NCBI GenBank assembly: GCA_019746975.1
Contig: JAIERK010000094.1
Coordinates: forward strand, 1 to 61,059
Direction of reading: 5' to 3'
DNA: 61,059 nt
From: Candidatus Obscuribacterales bacterium
GTDB taxonomy: Bacteria > Cyanobacteriota > Vampirovibrionia > Obscuribacterales > Obscuribacteraceae
Positions 1 through 9,302 of the stretch are shown here, in pieces (within the stretch, counting starts at the first letter, position 1; every line of letters begins with the position of its first letter). The position numbers were made by a program, and so were the translations under genes. The notes under the pieces are model-generated. The model did not search any database. It was not told the DNA's origin and worked only from the letters and a program-made list of their open reading frames with translations.

Positions 1-18
1 GATCTTGGCGTAATAGTC

Positions 19-540
19 ATGGACGTGGAAATGAAGAGGGTTGTCGACCTGCCGACCAAACCGGCATCGGCACCTTGCAATGCCATGCTTCTGGAAAAGC
101 GGCTGGAACAGGCTGATTCGCTTATCTTCCAGCTCGAGGACAGCACTGATCTTTGGAAAAAAGCCGATCTGCTCTTGAAAGACGCCTGGCTCAACAGCTA
201 CAAGGCGCAGATTCTGGAAGCAGTTTCTGAATTTGGCGACGCCATCCGCAGCTACGAGCGTTCAATCAAGCTTTACGCGCTCGCGCTGAAGGCTGACAAA
301 TTCACGGCGCGCTCTAGTCCGCATATCATCTGGTTCTATCACATGCTACGCCGCTATAGCGAGCTGCTTCGCGACGAGCGGCTGGACGAGGAGTATCGGG
401 ATCTTCGAAGACTGAGACAGCTATACGAGCATATGGATGTCATTCGTTCTGAGCGAAGCAAGTGGGAGCTTTCGAATCCTGAAGAACTCGACGATCCATT
501 TGCGTATCCTGAGTTGCTGCTTAAGGTTTTGTGCAGTTAG
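19..540 (+). CDS. TPR-like alpha-helical protein, possibly 5'-incomplete
   Basis: A 173-residue, charge-rich, helical protein without a signal peptide or membrane segment. The middle (about residues 35-95) reads like tetratricopeptide helices, with small residues at regular spacing and the pattern FGDAIRSYERSIKLYALAL; the C-terminal half is rich in Arg, Leu and Glu. A TPR scaffold role is inference; no enzyme motif is visible. The reading frame has no stop between base 1 and the ATG at 19 and no clear ribosome-binding site precedes that ATG, so the true start may lie upstream of the window. A strong hairpin follows about 50 bp after the stop. Confidence 0.6.
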   Translation: MDVEMKRVVDLPTKPASAPCNAMLLEKRLEQADSLIFQLEDSTDLWKKADLLLKDAWLNSYKAQILEAVSEFGDAIRSYERSIKLYALALKADKFTARSSPHIIWFYHMLRRYSELLRDERLDEEYRDLRRLRQLYEHMDVIRSERSKWELSNPEELDDPFAYPELLLKVLCS

Positions 541-589
541 CCTACTAACTGAGAAGGTTTTGAAACGTGCCTACATGATAGTGGTAGGT

Positions 590-621
590 GCTCCGGCTTC
601 ACGTTATCGTGAGGCCGGGGT
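590..621 (+). terminator. Hairpin downstream of the first gene
   Basis: Bases 593-603 (CCGGCTTCACG) pair with 608-618 (CGTGAGGCCGG) around a TTAT loop, with one G-T wobble and further wobble or C-G pairs outward. There is no T-run after it, so it is a terminator-like or RNA-stabilising hairpin rather than a textbook intrinsic terminator. Confidence 0.45.
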
Positions 622-784
622 GCTATTCGATAATTCGACATCAGCAGGTTGAAGCGTTGGTCGGTACGCCGATCTCAACATCTGCTTGGACCTTGACGGA
701 GTCAAATCGAATACACGCAGCGCACGTGTGGAAGTTGGTACTAAATCGTCACAAATTTACTTTTGAATTGTGGGAGGACTGGTG

Positions 785-1036
785 ATGCGGTCTTTGAGAG
801 AAAACTGTTTCACCGTTGAGGATTCTTTGAAGTGGATATTGAAAATGGAAAACACGCTGGAGGCAGCGGTCGCTTTGGGCTTTATGCGAGTTCTCAACAC
901 TATTTCCGACTTCATAGACTTGGCAGAACAACTGGCGCCGAACAACCCGGATCTTCCTGAACTACGACTACTCACAGCCGACTTTCATTGGCGCTTTGCT
1001 CTTGCAAAAGGCGCGAGAAAGCTCCAATCTCGATAA
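785..1036 (+). CDS. Small hypothetical protein
   Basis: An 83-residue soluble protein of unknown function, with alternating hydrophobic and acidic residues and a C-terminal basic tail. I chose the ATG at 785 because GGGAGGA at 772-778 sits 6 bases upstream; an in-frame GTG at 770 overlaps that site and is less likely. It lies between a TPR-like gene and a response regulator gene, on the same strand, with about 140 bp to the next start. No family recognised; the good ribosome-binding site is the main support. Confidence 0.5.
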   Translation: MRSLRENCFTVEDSLKWILKMENTLEAAVALGFMRVLNTISDFIDLAEQLAPNNPDLPELRLLTADFHWRFALAKGARKLQSR

Positions 1037-1178
1037 ACAGAAAAGGTAGCTTGCAGGAGCATGAAATGCATGTACTGCGGATGCACATGTGCCAGTGGGC
1101 GCCACCACAGGCATGTAAGTTTTGCCATCGCCGGGTATAATCGCCACTGAGAGTTTTGCTCAGAGGAAAGGCGCGGGG

Positions 1179-1853
1179 ATGGCAAAAATTCTTGTCGTTG
1201 AGGACGACATGGACATGGCTTACATGATTGCCGATGTCCTCGGCTTCGAGCACCACACTGTAGAGTGCGTTAGCGACGGCCAGGAAGGTCTCGATCGGCT
1301 TAAGCTGTACAAATATGACCTTGCCCTTGTCGACTGGAATCTGCCCAACCTCAATGGACCGGAAATGTGTCAGATGTACCGCGATTCAGGCGGTACGATT
1401 CCGATTTTGATGCTGACTGGACGTCTAGATGTTAGTGAAAAACAGGTTGGATTGGACTCCGGAGCTGATGACTATTTGACGAAACCTTTCCACCAGGTGG
1501 AGCTGACTGCTAGGGTGCGGGCATTGTTGCGGCGAGCTTCGCGCATGATGACGTCCAATGTCTTGCAGGTAAGATACCTCACTTTGGATACGGAATCTTT
1601 CAAGGTTTGCCTAGACGATAAAGAAGTTCGCCTCCTGCCGAAGGAGTTCTCTCTTTTGGAATTTCTGATGCGGCACAAGAATCAGGTATTCTCTGGGGAC
1701 GCCTTGCTGGACCATGTCTGGAAGGCTGAATCTGAGTCGACACCAGACGCGCTCCGGCAGTGCCTGGCTCGACTCAGAAAAAAAATCGATCGCGACGAAC
1801 AGCCGCCGATAATTAAAACAATTATCGGAAGAGGCTATACGATCGAAGACTGA
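1179..1853 (+). CDS. OmpR/PhoB-type response regulator
   Basis: A 224-residue two-component response regulator. Residues 1-120 form a receiver domain: acidic pocket VEDD near residue 7-10, phospho-acceptor Asp52 in YDLALVDWN, Thr80 and Lys102 in the LTKPF motif. Residues 125-222 form a winged-helix DNA-binding domain ending in TIIGRGYTIED, the usual OmpR-type ending with the recognition helix and hairpin (ALRQCLARLRKKI). The ATG at 1179 starts directly with the conserved MAKILVVEDD; longer in-frame starts add unrelated sequence. AGAGGAAAG lies about 10 bases upstream. There is no partner kinase next to it; the nearest kinase (6569-7732) is of the NarL type, so the cognate sensor is probably elsewhere. 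Confidence 0.95.
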   Translation: MAKILVVEDDMDMAYMIADVLGFEHHTVECVSDGQEGLDRLKLYKYDLALVDWNLPNLNGPEMCQMYRDSGGTIPILMLTGRLDVSEKQVGLDSGADDYLTKPFHQVELTARVRALLRRASRMMTSNVLQVRYLTLDTESFKVCLDDKEVRLLPKEFSLLEFLMRHKNQVFSGDALLDHVWKAESESTPDALRQCLARLRKKIDRDEQPPIIKTIIGRGYTIED

Positions 1854-1896
1854 TCGACTACAGTCCAAGCACCGTATTTAGTTGCATTAGGAATGT

Positions 1897-3711
1897 TTGT
1901 TGCAGATGTCCGACATTGAAAGCAAAGCCGGATATGCTGATAAACAGATGTGGGTAGGCGCGCTTGTGGTTGCCGTTGCGCTTCTTTGTTTTTTGCTGTC
2001 CTTTTGCTTGAACTTCGCCGGATTGCGGTCAGGAAGCGGTACTTATCTTCCCGGTCTCTGGTATTTGCAAGGGCTGATGCCGTACCGAGACTACTTCTGT
2101 CACATCACTGGTCTGAGCATTCTCAAGAGCGCTGCCACAGTTGCGTTGTTCGGCGACAACTATATCGTTCTCAGAATGATGGGAGTGTTCATACGCATCG
2201 TGCTGGCTCTTGTAACCTTCTTCTGGTTAGCGCGTTTGTTCCGAGTAAAAGATGCGTGCCTTGCGGCTATTGTGTGTATGCTGGTCGCTTGCGGCGACTG
2301 CGCCGAAATGATTGACTCTCCCAATTTCGACGCGATTTTGTTTGCTGTTGGTGCTGGACTGGCTGCGAGTTATGCGATAGACAAAGAGCGACCTAATCAA
2401 GCTGTCGTGATTCTCTCAGTACTGGCAGGGGTTTTCGCCGGCATTGCACTTTTGTTTAAACAAAACATAGGCGCGGGTGTGGTTGGATTTTTGCCGATTG
2501 CTGTCACTGTTGGTTACTTCCAGCTGCAGATTCTTGGAAGAGTCCGTTACTTCTTGCCTGGATTTATTGCTGGATCGCTTACTGTAGTTGCGGCTGGACT
2601 TGTCTGGATTAACTCTTTCGGGGCACTGAATCAATTCCTGACAGAGGCGCTAATCAAGGCTCCGCAGGCGAAGGGCAATATTCTGCAGCATCAGATCGAG
2701 TACCTGGGGTTGTGGTGGGTGCAGGCAGTGTCTGCGCTGGTGGCAGCAGTAATCTCGGAGAACGCTATCTCGAAGTCGGCGCAGCGACAAGGTAAGGCGC
2801 GCGATGATGGTGACCCGTCGAAGTTGATTCCGATCGGAGTGCTCAGTTTTGGTGGTATCGCTATTGGTGTCGCTCTTGGGCGGCTAGATTTAGTATCTGT
2901 CTGCTGGGTCATTTCGAAAACCATTCAGATTACGTTTATCTACTTTGCCTCATTCCTACCAATCGTGTGTCTCGTTGGATTAGCGCAGCGTTCGAGTCCG
3001 TGGTCGGAGCGTGAAGCACACTTCTTTCTCATTGCGGCTCTATCAACTGCACTTGCATTCTTCATATCCTTGTCGTCACCAGCTTATGAACCGATGGTAG
3101 TGCCTGGTCTGGCGTTTGCCTCGGCGCTGCTGCTGGATACTGCAGGCGGCTTACGCCGCCGAATTCTCTACGCGATTGCGCTTATTTCAATTGCTGCTGT
3201 CACCTTCGGCAAAGCAATTACGCCCTTCTTGTTTGGCGGAGTGGGAGAGGGCAGTGTGAGATATGCCGATGTGTCTTCGTCTGTGCCTCGAATGCGAGGA
3301 TTTACCTTGCCTCGAGAAACAGTGACATTCATTGATACCACTGTGAAAACTATCAATGACAATTGTGGGCCCGACGACTGCATTTTTACGTTTCCTGACT
3401 TCTCTCTTCTTTATGGCTTGACCGATCGCAAGTGTGCGACTCGCTCTTCGGGACTCAACATCGACATTACTTCTGATGAGTTCGCTGAATCCGAATGCAG
3501 ACTATTGATTGATAAGAGACCGGCTGTTCTCATTTTGCAAAAGTTATCTGAAAAGGATTTGTTGCAAATGGAGCGCTGGTGGCGGCAGGGTAAACGAAGT
3601 GGATTTCGAAAACTGTACGAGACGTGCGAGACGATGTCGAAGCAATATCGTCACGTCAACAGATTTTTGGTAAGCGGTGCCGAGATCAATGTTTATGTGA
3701 GAAACAATTAG
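1897..3711 (+). CDS. Polytopic membrane protein, GT-C glycosyltransferase-like
   Basis: About 600 residues with roughly ten to twelve membrane helices and a soluble C-terminal tail (about residues 470-604). The layout resembles GT-C (GT39/GT83, ArnT-like) lipid-linked sugar transferases: an early loop with PGLWYLQGLMPYRDYF, a second loop with MIDSPNFDAIL, and a later cytoplasmic LLFKQNIG motif equivalent to the LTKQ-type motif of such proteins. Transfer of a sugar from a polyprenyl phosphate is inference from topology; no donor or acceptor can be named. The start is uncertain: TTG at 1897 has AGGA 4 bases upstream, while ATG at 1906 begins MSDIESK. The gene follows the response regulator by 40 bp on the same strand. 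Confidence 0.7.
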   Translation: MLQMSDIESKAGYADKQMWVGALVVAVALLCFLLSFCLNFAGLRSGSGTYLPGLWYLQGLMPYRDYFCHITGLSILKSAATVALFGDNYIVLRMMGVFIRIVLALVTFFWLARLFRVKDACLAAIVCMLVACGDCAEMIDSPNFDAILFAVGAGLAASYAIDKERPNQAVVILSVLAGVFAGIALLFKQNIGAGVVGFLPIAVTVGYFQLQILGRVRYFLPGFIAGSLTVVAAGLVWINSFGALNQFLTEALIKAPQAKGNILQHQIEYLGLWWVQAVSALVAAVISENAISKSAQRQGKARDDGDPSKLIPIGVLSFGGIAIGVALGRLDLVSVCWVISKTIQITFIYFASFLPIVCLVGLAQRSSPWSEREAHFFLIAALSTALAFFISLSSPAYEPMVVPGLAFASALLLDTAGGLRRRILYAIALISIAAVTFGKAITPFLFGGVGEGSVRYADVSSSVPRMRGFTLPRETVTFIDTTVKTINDNCGPDDCIFTFPDFSLLYGLTDRKCATRSSGLNIDITSDEFAESECRLLIDKRPAVLILQKLSEKDLLQMERWWRQGKRSGFRKLYETCETMSKQYRHVNRFLVSGAEINVYVRNN

Positions 3712-3865
3712 ACCGGTCGTTATAACAGCTAAATGCTTTTTCTCAGAGTCGAAAACTTATACTGACCTTTGCATGAATTACTCTTTTTTCTGAGGGCGCC
3801 ACGGTTGAGTGGTGCGCTTGCAATTGTCGACCAGGTCAGTAGTATCAGGATTCCGACAGTATTGA

Positions 3866-3964
3866 TCAGTGCACTCGCCGCTTTCTATCGATCTTGATTT
3901 GCGACGCGAAAAGCACTCCGGCAAGAATGCTGAATGCAACAACAACTAGAGCAATTTTGACCAT
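3866..3964 (-). CDS. Possible 32-residue single-span membrane peptide
   Basis: The minus strand from the ATG at 3964 encodes MVKIALVVVAFSILAGVLFA followed by a short basic tail ending KRRVH. One membrane helix plus a positively charged C-terminus is typical of bacterial small membrane proteins. There is no clear ribosome-binding site, and the start codon lies inside an inverted repeat (3959-3984) that could sequester it. Apart from this, bases 3712-4119 show no gene that I can support. Confidence 0.3.
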   Translation of the reverse strand: MVKIALVVVAFSILAGVLFASQIKIDRKRRVH

Positions 3965-3984
3965 GATTCTAATCTATCATGGTC
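3959..3984. repeat. 9-bp perfect inverted repeat
   Basis: GACCATGAT (3959-3967) and ATCATGGTC (3976-3984) are perfect complements separated by 8 bases. It covers the start codon of the small minus-strand reading frame and could be an operator or an RNA hairpin. Function not known. Confidence 0.5.
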
Positions 3985-4119
3985 GAACAGATTAGCCCAT
4001 TAATCGTTTTGGGAGCAGATTACTCGACTCGGCCAAGGGAAGGGCGTGGCTTGCCTATTAGAGAATTGGTGGATTTGCTGATAAAATGGACTTAGTTGTC
4101 CATCAGTCGAGGATTTGCG

Positions 4120-4425
4120 ATGCAGTCTTCCGTGACCAAAGATCTGTTGATGATAGTGACTTTCCTGGTCTGTGCGTTCCTCGCGTTTTTCAGCATGGAC
4201 ATGGCGACGCAGGCGCAGTCTGGGCGGCTGGTCTTTGCCTTCTGGATCTTGCCTGCGTATGCGCTAATCTTTATGACCGTGTATGTGCGGCACAGCGGCT
4301 GGTTCGGTGGTAAGTCCGAGAAGAAAGAATTCTTCCCATACTTGAGCCATTTGCCGCTCTGGTCTTATGGTCTTATATGCGTAGTACTGAGCGGGTTGCT
4401 TGGCCTGGTTTGGTACCAGAAGTAG
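4120..4425 (+). CDS. Small membrane protein, three predicted spans
   Basis: A 101-residue hydrophobic protein with helices at about residues 8-25, 33-52 and 80-98, separated by short loops with charged residues (GGKSEKKEF). No family recognised and no catalytic motif. The ATG at 4120 is chosen because GAGGA at 4109-4113 is 6 bases upstream; an upstream in-frame TTG at 4096 is less likely. The gene is convergent with the Ser/Thr kinase gene, the two stops being only about 2 bp apart. Confidence 0.6.
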   Translation: MQSSVTKDLLMIVTFLVCAFLAFFSMDMATQAQSGRLVFAFWILPAYALIFMTVYVRHSGWFGGKSEKKEFFPYLSHLPLWSYGLICVVLSGLLGLVWYQK

Positions 4426-4427
4426 TA

Positions 4428-6584
4428 CTACATCGTCGATGCCAATGTTTTGTCGTGATTGACCAATTGGGTATTGGGCAGTTGTTTTCGCAGATTCTGA
4501 AACATCTGTTCCGTCAGACCTGGACAAAGAATAAATGTAAGCTTGGTCAGATTCTTGAGTTTTGCGAGTCCGTCGATTTCTTTGTTGGCGACTTTGGTTT
4601 CGATGATTCTCAGCTCTTTCAAATGTTTCATCGAAGCTAATTGCGGATAGACGTCGGAATCGATTTGGCACTGCTCGAATCCTACTATCTGTAGGTTATT
4701 GCATTTTTTGAAATTTTCGATATCTTGTTTGCTGACTGTGAATTCGCCTATCTCGAGCTCATCTAGCAAAGGTATTTTGCAAATGTCGGCGACCGTGTTA
4801 TGGGTGATACCGCGCCCGGAGATGCGCAAAGTGTGCAGTTGCTCGAGCTTGATGAGCTTTTCGCCGACGCGCTCTGTGAGGTTGTCTACCTTGCGGATGC
4901 TGAGGTCTCGCAGCAATGGAAACTGGCTGAGTGTGTCAATCGCTGAATCATCTACGTACGTATTCGAAAGCTCCAGTCTGACCAAATTAAGATCCTTCAA
5001 GACCTCCAATCCGCCATTACCACTGATCAGGCATTTATTCAGCTTCAACCTACCTCTTAGGACTTTATTGGCTTTACGAGCTGCTTTCATGGGAGCAAAT
5101 GCCTCCACCTGCTCCTTTATGCTGACGAGATCTGCGTTGTTGAGCTCAATTCCCTGGGTCTCCCAGAGCCCGTCTTTGTCAACGAAGATATGCAGCGGAA
5201 TGACTTCGTAGTTATTTAACAACATCCCCACTGAATCGCCTTTTGGAGAGTCCAGAGTGATTGCTGTTTTCGGTGTTTTTGGTGCTTCCTGCTTTTCACC
5301 TGTAACTAACAGGGCAAGGCAGGACACGCCGACCAAGATGACCATCGCGAGGGCGAGAAGAACGTAGGGAGGTTTCGAGGAAGTTATTGCGACGTCTTCG
5401 GGGACCATTGATTGATCGTTGCTCAACTCTTCCGAACTCTCGATCTGATGGTCTGGCTCCGAGAGGCTCATCGGCAGTACCTTGGGTCTTGGAAAATCGC
5501 ATGAACAGCGGTTGGATTTGAACAGCCACTGAGTCAGAGTGCCTGTAGTCCGATCGACAATTGTCTTTCCGCAATCAGCGCAATTAGGTGGCAGAGCGTC
5601 GGGTGCGCTAACGTGACAGGCGCAGGAGAATATCCAACCGGTGATTGAAGCGTTGGAAACGCTGCTTTTTCTGGAGCGACCGCAGATGCGGCAGACTGAT
5701 TGATCCACTGCCTTTAGGCTGAGTCGTCCCTTGATTTCAGAAAGAGCTTCTTTGAACTGTGTTGCGGTCGCATAGCGCTGATCTCGGTCTTTTGCCAACG
5801 CCTTAGAGACGACTTCCTGGAGTCCTTCGGGGAGAATTTTGACGAAGGACGAAAGAGGTTTTGGGTTACGGGTGAGTTGCTGCACCATTGTCTCGAAGGA
5901 GGTCTCGCCGCTGATTGGTGTTTCATCTGTAATCAATTTGTACAGCATGCAACCGATTGAAAAAATGTCGGAGCGGTGATCGAGCTCCTGCCCTCGGATT
6001 TGCTCCGGGCTCATATAGGGCGGAGTGCCGAGCAGCATGTCCGGTTTTGTTACTTTTAAATCCCCGAGATCTCCTACTGCCGTGCCGAACCCGACCAGTC
6101 CGAAGTCGATGATTTTTACTGTCTTTGCATTGTCCGTCCAGTCGATCATTATGTTGGATGGCTTGATGTCGCGATGTACGAGCTGCTTTAGCCTTAGCTC
6201 TTCAGCTCCATCGAGCGTCTGAATTACGATTTCGAGAGCGTCGTCCAGATTGAGTCTTCCCTGTTGCTTAATCAACTCGAACAGATTTTTTCCGTTGACG
6301 AGTTCTGTGACTAGGTAGGCCCCGGCTTCTGATTCCACTACCAGATCGAAGCAACGCATGATATTTTTGTGGTCGATACTGGCAAGGACACGAGCTTCCC
6401 TGACAAAGCGGGTGGCGAAGGCACTATCTTGCAATAACGCTTTGTTGAGGACCTTCAAGGCGACGTTGCGCGCAAGTTGCGAGTCTCGTGCCGAATACAC
6501 CATCCCCGACCGACCGCTTCCCAGAAGCTTGACGATCGTGTATCGCTGGTCGACGATTGTTGATTCGGCTAGCTCTGTGTGCAT
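4428..6584 (-). CDS. Hanks-type Ser/Thr protein kinase with zinc-ribbon-like region, membrane span and leucine-rich repeats
   Basis: 718 residues. Kinase domain about 14-275: glycine loop LGSGRSGMVY, Lys44 in VALKVL, catalytic HRDIKPSN (Asp139), metal-binding DFG (160-162) and APE-type MSPEQ, so it should be active. Residues about 295-370 carry paired cysteines (CRIC, CAC, CADC, CSC) suggesting one or two zinc ribbons. A single membrane helix lies near 400-425, and the outer part (about 500-715) contains irregular leucine-rich repeats (LEVLKDLNLVRLEL and similar). This is a receptor-kinase layout with the kinase inside and the LRR outside. Its start overlaps the end of the upstream histidine kinase gene by 16 bp, so the two are translationally coupled. 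Substrates unknown. Confidence 0.93.
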   Translation of the reverse strand: MHTELAESTIVDQRYTIVKLLGSGRSGMVYSARDSQLARNVALKVLNKALLQDSAFATRFVREARVLASIDHKNIMRCFDLVVESEAGAYLVTELVNGKNLFELIKQQGRLNLDDALEIVIQTLDGAEELRLKQLVHRDIKPSNIMIDWTDNAKTVKIIDFGLVGFGTAVGDLGDLKVTKPDMLLGTPPYMSPEQIRGQELDHRSDIFSIGCMLYKLITDETPISGETSFETMVQQLTRNPKPLSSFVKILPEGLQEVVSKALAKDRDQRYATATQFKEALSEIKGRLSLKAVDQSVCRICGRSRKSSVSNASITGWIFSCACHVSAPDALPPNCADCGKTIVDRTTGTLTQWLFKSNRCSCDFPRPKVLPMSLSEPDHQIESSEELSNDQSMVPEDVAITSSKPPYVLLALAMVILVGVSCLALLVTGEKQEAPKTPKTAITLDSPKGDSVGMLLNNYEVIPLHIFVDKDGLWETQGIELNNADLVSIKEQVEAFAPMKAARKANKVLRGRLKLNKCLISGNGGLEVLKDLNLVRLELSNTYVDDSAIDTLSQFPLLRDLSIRKVDNLTERVGEKLIKLEQLHTLRISGRGITHNTVADICKIPLLDELEIGEFTVSKQDIENFKKCNNLQIVGFEQCQIDSDVYPQLASMKHLKELRIIETKVANKEIDGLAKLKNLTKLTFILCPGLTEQMFQNLRKQLPNTQLVNHDKTLASTM

Positions 6585-7732
6585 GCTCTGGAGATATCAA
6601 TGAATAAAGTGATGACCCAGAATTTCGTATCGCTCTCGACGTCTAGACTCGCAGGGAAGCCGAGGCTCGAGATAATTTCAGCACGCTCGTGCATAATTCG
6701 CAAGCCGAGTTTTGTCTGTTGATTGGAGAGTTCGAATGGCTGCTTCGAGCCGCAACTCACGGTTCGTATTTGTATTTCAGAGCCATGCTGTGCGATTTTT
6801 ACTTTTATCTCCGAGCCGTCTCCGTGTTTCATCGCGTTGTTGAGGCATTCTTGAACGATCCGGTAAACTTGCAACGACAGCTCGTTGGGCAAATCGGGTA
6901 GAGTGTTGTCGCCTTCAAGCCGAATAGTGATACCGCTCCTGGTAGCATTGCGTTGGCACAGCTCAGTGAGCGCATTGCGAAAACCCCAGTCTTCGACTTC
7001 GCGTGAGCTCAAGTCATTGCATAAGGTTCTCAATTTTTGCATGGCGGCGAGAAGGTCTGTTTTAACCTCGGCAAGGTCTACATGTTCTGCCTCCAGATCT
7101 CTGTACAACAACATCAAGTCACCCAGTACATCATCATGGAGCTCCATCGAGAGCTTGCGATAAATGCGCTCCTGCTCTTGAATCAAAAGCGAACTCAACC
7201 TGTTGCGATCCGTGATGAGATCTCGAACAGCGCTGCTCAGGCTGACTTCGCCGACTGATAACTTGAGTTCACCTTTCTCGAAGGACTTGATCTCTCTGAG
7301 TAAATCGTTGACCGATGCCAGGACAACCAGGCGAAGCACGGCGTCATCGACTTCCGCATCGTCGAGCTTCCATGCCGGTTTTCCGTCTACAATGCTCTCC
7401 TCTAGCTTGAATTTAATTCGGCTTGGATATTCGCTCTCCGGGATCAGAAGTGCCTGTGCAGCCGGCATCAGGTAGATTTCCACTGAGCCGCCCGTCGCTC
7501 TAAGCGACAGAGCTCTTTCTGCGTTGGCTAGCAATGCTCGGCGCTCGGAGCTAGTCTTGTTGCGACTTTCTTCCGTGTTGTCGGAGCGAATTTGAATCTT
7601 GAGCAAATGATCCGTTATGTTGGAATTTGCAAGCTCGGCCGCCTCGCCGAGAAGTTGTTCGATTTTCTCGAACATGGCGATGTGGCTGACGGTGCCTGAC
7701 TGATTTTTCGGACGAAAGAGATTCTTGAACAT
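6569..7732 (-). CDS. Cytosolic NarL-family histidine kinase
   Basis: 387 residues, no membrane helix. Residues 1-180 are an unclassified sensory region that may bind a soluble signal. The dimerisation/phospho-acceptor segment is of HisKA_3 type (MELHDDVLGDL, phospho-acceptor His199), followed by an HATPase domain with N-box VQECLNNAMKHG and a C-terminal LGLRIMHERAE segment; the classical DxGxG box is not obvious. Such kinases normally signal to LuxR/NarL-type regulators; none is adjacent. The gene is directly upstream of and overlapping the LRR kinase gene, suggesting a mixed His and Ser/Thr phosphorylation module. The ATG at 7732 starts MFKNLFRPKN. Confidence 0.9.
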   Translation of the reverse strand: MFKNLFRPKNQSGTVSHIAMFEKIEQLLGEAAELANSNITDHLLKIQIRSDNTEESRNKTSSERRALLANAERALSLRATGGSVEIYLMPAAQALLIPESEYPSRIKFKLEESIVDGKPAWKLDDAEVDDAVLRLVVLASVNDLLREIKSFEKGELKLSVGEVSLSSAVRDLITDRNRLSSLLIQEQERIYRKLSMELHDDVLGDLMLLYRDLEAEHVDLAEVKTDLLAAMQKLRTLCNDLSSREVEDWGFRNALTELCQRNATRSGITIRLEGDNTLPDLPNELSLQVYRIVQECLNNAMKHGDGSEIKVKIAQHGSEIQIRTVSCGSKQPFELSNQQTKLGLRIMHERAEIISSLGFPASLDVESDTKFWVITLFIDISRACTQS

Positions 7733-8084
7733 GCACTGAGTATATCAGTACGGCTATGGTGTTACCTCTGGCGAACGCTTTTCTCCGCGGAGTTCGCTTT
7801 GTAAGTTTTCCACTTTTCCGCGCGCTGCTTTGTCGCCCGCTTCGTCCAGCTATATGTGCCTCCTGCCAGAATCGGAGCCAACGTGGTGAGAATTGTAATC
7901 GCTCCAGTTGAAAAAAAAAGAGCGAAGAGACGACGTGTCAGCCGTCTATACGAAAACGTACCGATTTCGGGTATCGGCTTCGATACGTGAACATGAGTAT
8001 TTCAACTTTGCCGGTGGTGACATTGTGATCGATGCGCATGAGGGTGGTATGAGCACGATCGTTTCAATCTCTTGTGAGGCGATC

Positions 8085-9074
8085 TTACATAAGAACGAAA
8101 TTGACGGCTTCGATGGGTGCCGGCAGATCACTTTCTCCGAGTAGCTCTTTCAGATCTATCTCGATTGTCCTGCAGATAGCGGTCATGGGGACATCGTTGA
8201 TACTGCCTTCGAAGGGATTCTCACTTGTGTCGCCAACCTGCTCCATCGTGTAGAAGACAAATGATATAAGTACAGAGAATGGGATAGTTAGCCAAGCGCA
8301 GTTCTCGTCCAACTTTGCGAATTCGCCGATCAATCCGAATGGGAGAAGGCAAACGAAGATAATAACGAAGAGCTCGCTGAAGAATGCGTATTGACGAGGA
8401 AATGGAAAGCTCTTAATGCGCTCGGCTTTTCCCTGTTGTGCGAGGAGGTCTGTGCACATGCGCATCATGTCCGAGTGTTCGTAAGCATCGATACAACCGG
8501 CAGCCTTGAAGGATGCCAGCGCTTGCATCTGGCAGAATAGGAGCTCCTTTCCGATGTTTCGCTTGTCGCGTAGATATTCGGCTTCGTCCCTGGAGCAGAA
8601 TGCTTCGAATAGTTCTTCGCGTTCTTCCTCAAATGGTTTATTCGTAAAACATTCAGTCGCCATTTGAGTGTAAATGTGCGAGTCGTCCCAGACGTTGCGT
8701 TTGCGAAGTTGAATGCGCAGAAAATTTACGTAAGCAATCTGGCGATAGACGAAGCTCTTCGCGGATGCTTTACCATCAGTCGTGCGAACAACCGAGATGA
8801 GATAACTAGCCAAAGCTCTGCTGTAGTTAGTGAGCTCGCCCCAGATTTTGCGCGCTTCCCAAAGTCGATCGTAAGAAGAGTTATTTTTGAAACCGACATA
8901 AAATGCAACGGCTGTTCCAACCGTGGCTATTGGCAAAAACGGTATGGAGAGTGCGCGCAGATGCAAGAAGTGAAAGCACAGAAAAACTGTGGTGCTCAAC
9001 AATGTTGTCCATGTCACAGGCTTTTTGGCGAAGAAGAATATGATTTCGGAGTCGATGACTCGTTTTACGTACAT
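8085..9074 (-). CDS. Bestrophin-like (UPF0187/YneE) ion channel protein
   Basis: 329 residues from the ATG at 9074, which begins MYVKRVIDSEII; a longer reading frame upstream adds non-conserved sequence. Four hydrophobic segments occur near residues 20-40, 45-62, 215-240 and 250-270. Family hallmarks visible are the early FRNNSSYDRLWEAR-type motif (here FKNNSSYDRLWEARKIWGEL) and the C-terminal DVPMTAICRTIEIDLKELLGE. Bacterial bestrophins are pentameric channels of the inner membrane, reported to conduct cations or anions. No operon partner; the gene is divergent from the metalloprotease gene. Confidence 0.88.
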   Translation of the reverse strand: MYVKRVIDSEIIFFFAKKPVTWTTLLSTTVFLCFHFLHLRALSIPFLPIATVGTAVAFYVGFKNNSSYDRLWEARKIWGELTNYSRALASYLISVVRTTDGKASAKSFVYRQIAYVNFLRIQLRKRNVWDDSHIYTQMATECFTNKPFEEEREELFEAFCSRDEAEYLRDKRNIGKELLFCQMQALASFKAAGCIDAYEHSDMMRMCTDLLAQQGKAERIKSFPFPRQYAFFSELFVIIFVCLLPFGLIGEFAKLDENCAWLTIPFSVLISFVFYTMEQVGDTSENPFEGSINDVPMTAICRTIEIDLKELLGESDLPAPIEAVNFVLM

Positions 9075-9302
9075 AGGTTGCCGATCCAGAAGGAAAGAGC
9101 TAATTGTACGGACTTGGCAAGTGGGGATGAAAGGAGGCGACAAAATCAGGGGATCGAGAATTGTTTGTCGCGTAAAAATCTGAAGCTTGGTCGCTGCGCT
9201 ACTATCAACACTTCGCCGCATTCAATACTTACACATAGAAGCTCGTGTTGCCGCATCGGGCTTCATGTGTTTAGTACAATAGCGTGGCGATACAACTTTC
9301 GT

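Noticed and set aside
7908..8144. 78-residue plus-strand frame starting at TTG 7908
   Set aside because: No ribosome-binding site, overlaps the conserved 3' end of the bestrophin gene by 60 bp, and no family resemblance. An open minus-strand frame in 7768-7990 lacks a start codon.
8664..9302. N-terminal extension of the matrixin-like frame
   Set aside because: This upstream part is antisense to the bestrophin gene and has no conserved features; the gene starts at 9303 or 9330.
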